From assembly GCF_008373755.1 (NCBI RefSeq), contig NZ_VUJV01000003.1, positions 558,001-622,000 on the forward strand: a stretch of 64,000 bases of DNA, read 5' to 3'. The notes under the pieces were generated by a model. That model was not told the DNA's origin. It saw only the letters and a list, made by a program, of their open reading frames with translations, and did not search any database. The DNA is from Nocardioides humilatus (lineage in GTDB: Bacteria; Actinomycetota; Actinomycetes; Propionibacteriales; Nocardioidaceae). Positions 63,000 to 64,000 of the stretch are shown here, in pieces. A program made the translations under genes and the position numbers. Each line of letters begins with the position of its first letter. The stretch's first letter is position 1.

Positions 63000-63968
63000 C
63001 TACGCCGCGGCGTCGGCCGACCAGCCGTCGAACAGCCTCAGGTAGGTCTCGGCATCCTCCATCATCAGCGCGTGGCGCCGGTCGTCGAGGACGTGGCCCA
63101 CCCAATCGCGGCGCGCTGCGAGGACCGAGCGCAGGACCTTCGCGGGCACGAGCGCATCGTGGGTGCCGCCGAGCAGCAGCGTGGGCGCCTCGACGGCGTG
63201 GACCGCTCGCCAGACCCTGCGCGGATCGGCCCACAGCGCGGAGATCGAGCGGGTCGCGGCCAGGAGTGTGCGCCGGCGATCCACCCCCTCGATGTCCTCA
63301 GCGAAGTCGGCCGCCATCAGGTCGAGCACGGCGCGGTCGATGCCCTCGGGATCGGAGTAGATCAGCCCGAGCATCGCGCGGTTGCGACGCGCAGTGAGGC
63401 CGGGGCCGGCCAGACCGACGACGCCGAGCGCGAGCGCGCTGAGCGAGGACAGGGCGATCGGCACCATCTGGTCGATGGTGGGGCGACTCGGGCAGAGGAA
63501 GCCGAGCGGCGTCCGCGGCGGCAGCGCAGGTGAGACCAGGACCAGCTGGTCGACGCGGTCGGGATGCTCGGCCGCGAGGAGGGTGGAGATCAGGCCGCCC
63601 ATCGAGTTGCCGTGGAGGGTGAACGAGTCCCAGCCGAGCGTGTCGGCGACCGCGAGCACGAAGGCGACGTAGCCGTCGATGGTGATCGCGTCCTCACCGG
63701 CGGGCGTACGGCCGAAGCCGGGGAGGTCGAGCGCGACCACCGGGCCCTGCTCGGCAAGGCCCTCGATCACCTCGATCCAGGTCACGGACGAGCCGCCCAG
63801 CCCGTGCACGAGCAGTTGCGGGCGGTCGGCCGACGGTCCCCGGCCGGGCGCGCGCAGCACCCGTACCGGCCGGCCGGCCACGTCCAGGGCGCCGTCGGTC
63901 ACGGTCGGCCAGGGGCGCAGCAGCGTCTTGTTCACGTCGGTCGTCACGTTGGCATGGTGCCCGATCAC
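63000..63968 (-). CDS. alpha/beta hydrolase
   Basis: A hydrolase of up to 322 residues: LLVHGLGGSSVTW (oxyanion region), LDLPGFGRT, the nucleophile elbow HGNSMGG, Asp in GGTHDALVP, and a final His in DDRRHALMMED. It resembles epoxide-hydrolase/lipase-type enzymes, substrate unknown. The frame opens at GTG 63968, overlapping the upstream stop as GTGA; GTG 63947 or 63935 could also serve. Read with the partial gene beyond the window's edge. Confidence 0.87.
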   Translation of the reverse strand: MIGHHANVTTDVNKTLLRPWPTVTDGALDVAGRPVRVLRAPGRGPSADRPQLLVHGLGGSSVTWIEVIEGLAEQGPVVALDLPGFGRTPAGEDAITIDGYVAFVLAVADTLGWDSFTLHGNSMGGLISTLLAAEHPDRVDQLVLVSPALPPRTPLGFLCPSRPTIDQMVPIALSSLSALALGVVGLAGPGLTARRNRAMLGLIYSDPEGIDRAVLDLMAADFAEDIEGVDRRRTLLAATRSISALWADPRRVWRAVHAVEAPTLLLGGTHDALVPAKVLRSVLAARRDWVGHVLDDRRHALMMEDAETYLRLFDGWSADAAA

Positions 63969-64000
63969 GCGCCGTGGAGCAGGAACACCCCGGCGCAGTG
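63965..64000 (-). CDS. C-terminal end of an unknown gene (partial)
   Basis: The minus-strand frame entering the window encodes HCAGVFLLHGA before a TGA at 63967-63965. The stop overlaps the GTG of the hydrolase gene (GTGA), the arrangement used throughout this genome, which is the reason to call a gene end. Product not identifiable. Confidence 0.4.
   Translation of the reverse strand, partial: HCAGVFLLHGA

Overview
The window is high-GC DNA from an actinomycete, most likely of the Nocardioidaceae (Nocardioides-like). Signs of this are very high GC in all codon third positions, many GTG starts, dense ATGA/GTGA stop-start overlaps, the order mfd - SurA-like lipoprotein - mazG, a DUF222/HNH gene, an actinobacterial Tad pilus locus, and a cis-prenyltransferase / hemolysin III / YyaL neighbourhood that recalls mycobacterial Rv1084-Rv1086. 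The taxonomic call rests on gene content and style, not on a marker gene. No rRNA, tRNA, CRISPR array, transposase or phage gene was seen, and no gene-free stretch exceeds about 170 bases.

Layout. 1-3775 (+): a fully overlapping five-gene operon (acyl-CoA dehydrogenase end, two SDRs, a phosphotransferase-type kinase, a histidine phosphatase), then a small membrane protein. 3795-6165: prfB (-) and a secreted MltB-like protein (+) whose catalytic Glu position is Val. 6162-10638 (-): a compact Tad/Flp pilus operon (tadA, tadB, tadC, flp, three TadE/G-like genes). 10748-24048: mostly secreted proteins (vanadium haloperoxidase, a giant CNA_B/propeller protein, a lipase, a delta-60 repeat protein, a lipoprotein, two tandem M4 metalloproteases). 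24137-29004 (-): mazG, SurA-like lipoprotein, mfd. 29089-37565: a ten-repeat ASH-domain protein, an M36 metalloprotease and a convergent lipoprotein serpin. 37603-49864: housekeeping and signalling genes (siderophore-interacting protein, cis-prenyltransferase, AIM24 protein, hemolysin III, RlmC, GAF-GGDEF cyclase, matrixin-like protease, YyaL, ABM-fold protein, DUF222/HNH, thioesterase). 49895-60854: a secreted Ig-like protein, then two divergent TetR-controlled catabolic operons. 60833-64000 (-): a glycine-rich secreted protein and an alpha/beta hydrolase.

How the genes work together. Three themes stand out. First, an extracellular hydrolytic and adhesive set: four zinc metalloproteases of three families, a serpin, a lipase, a haloperoxidase and several repeat-built secreted proteins. 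Second, CoA-linked catabolism in two places: the left operon resembles the kinase/acyl-CoA dehydrogenase logic of 4-hydroxyacyl-CoA degradation, and the 51.4-60.9 kb region pairs two flavin monooxygenases with SDRs, an acyl-CoA ligase, a hydrolase and an orphan polytopic membrane protein, each arm with its own TetR gene and palindromic operator candidates. Third, many genes show a TANNNT -10 hexamer only 6-8 bases before the start codon and no Shine-Dalgarno, pointing to widespread leaderless transcription.

The most unusual items are a roughly 275-residue C-terminal domain shared by two otherwise different secreted proteins 28 kb apart, a 33-bp dispersed repeat read through in two different frames inside two unrelated genes, a lytic-transglycosylase-like protein lacking its catalytic Glu, a protease/serpin pair, and paired 3' hairpins behind the duplicated M4 genes whose layout is kept while their sequence has changed.
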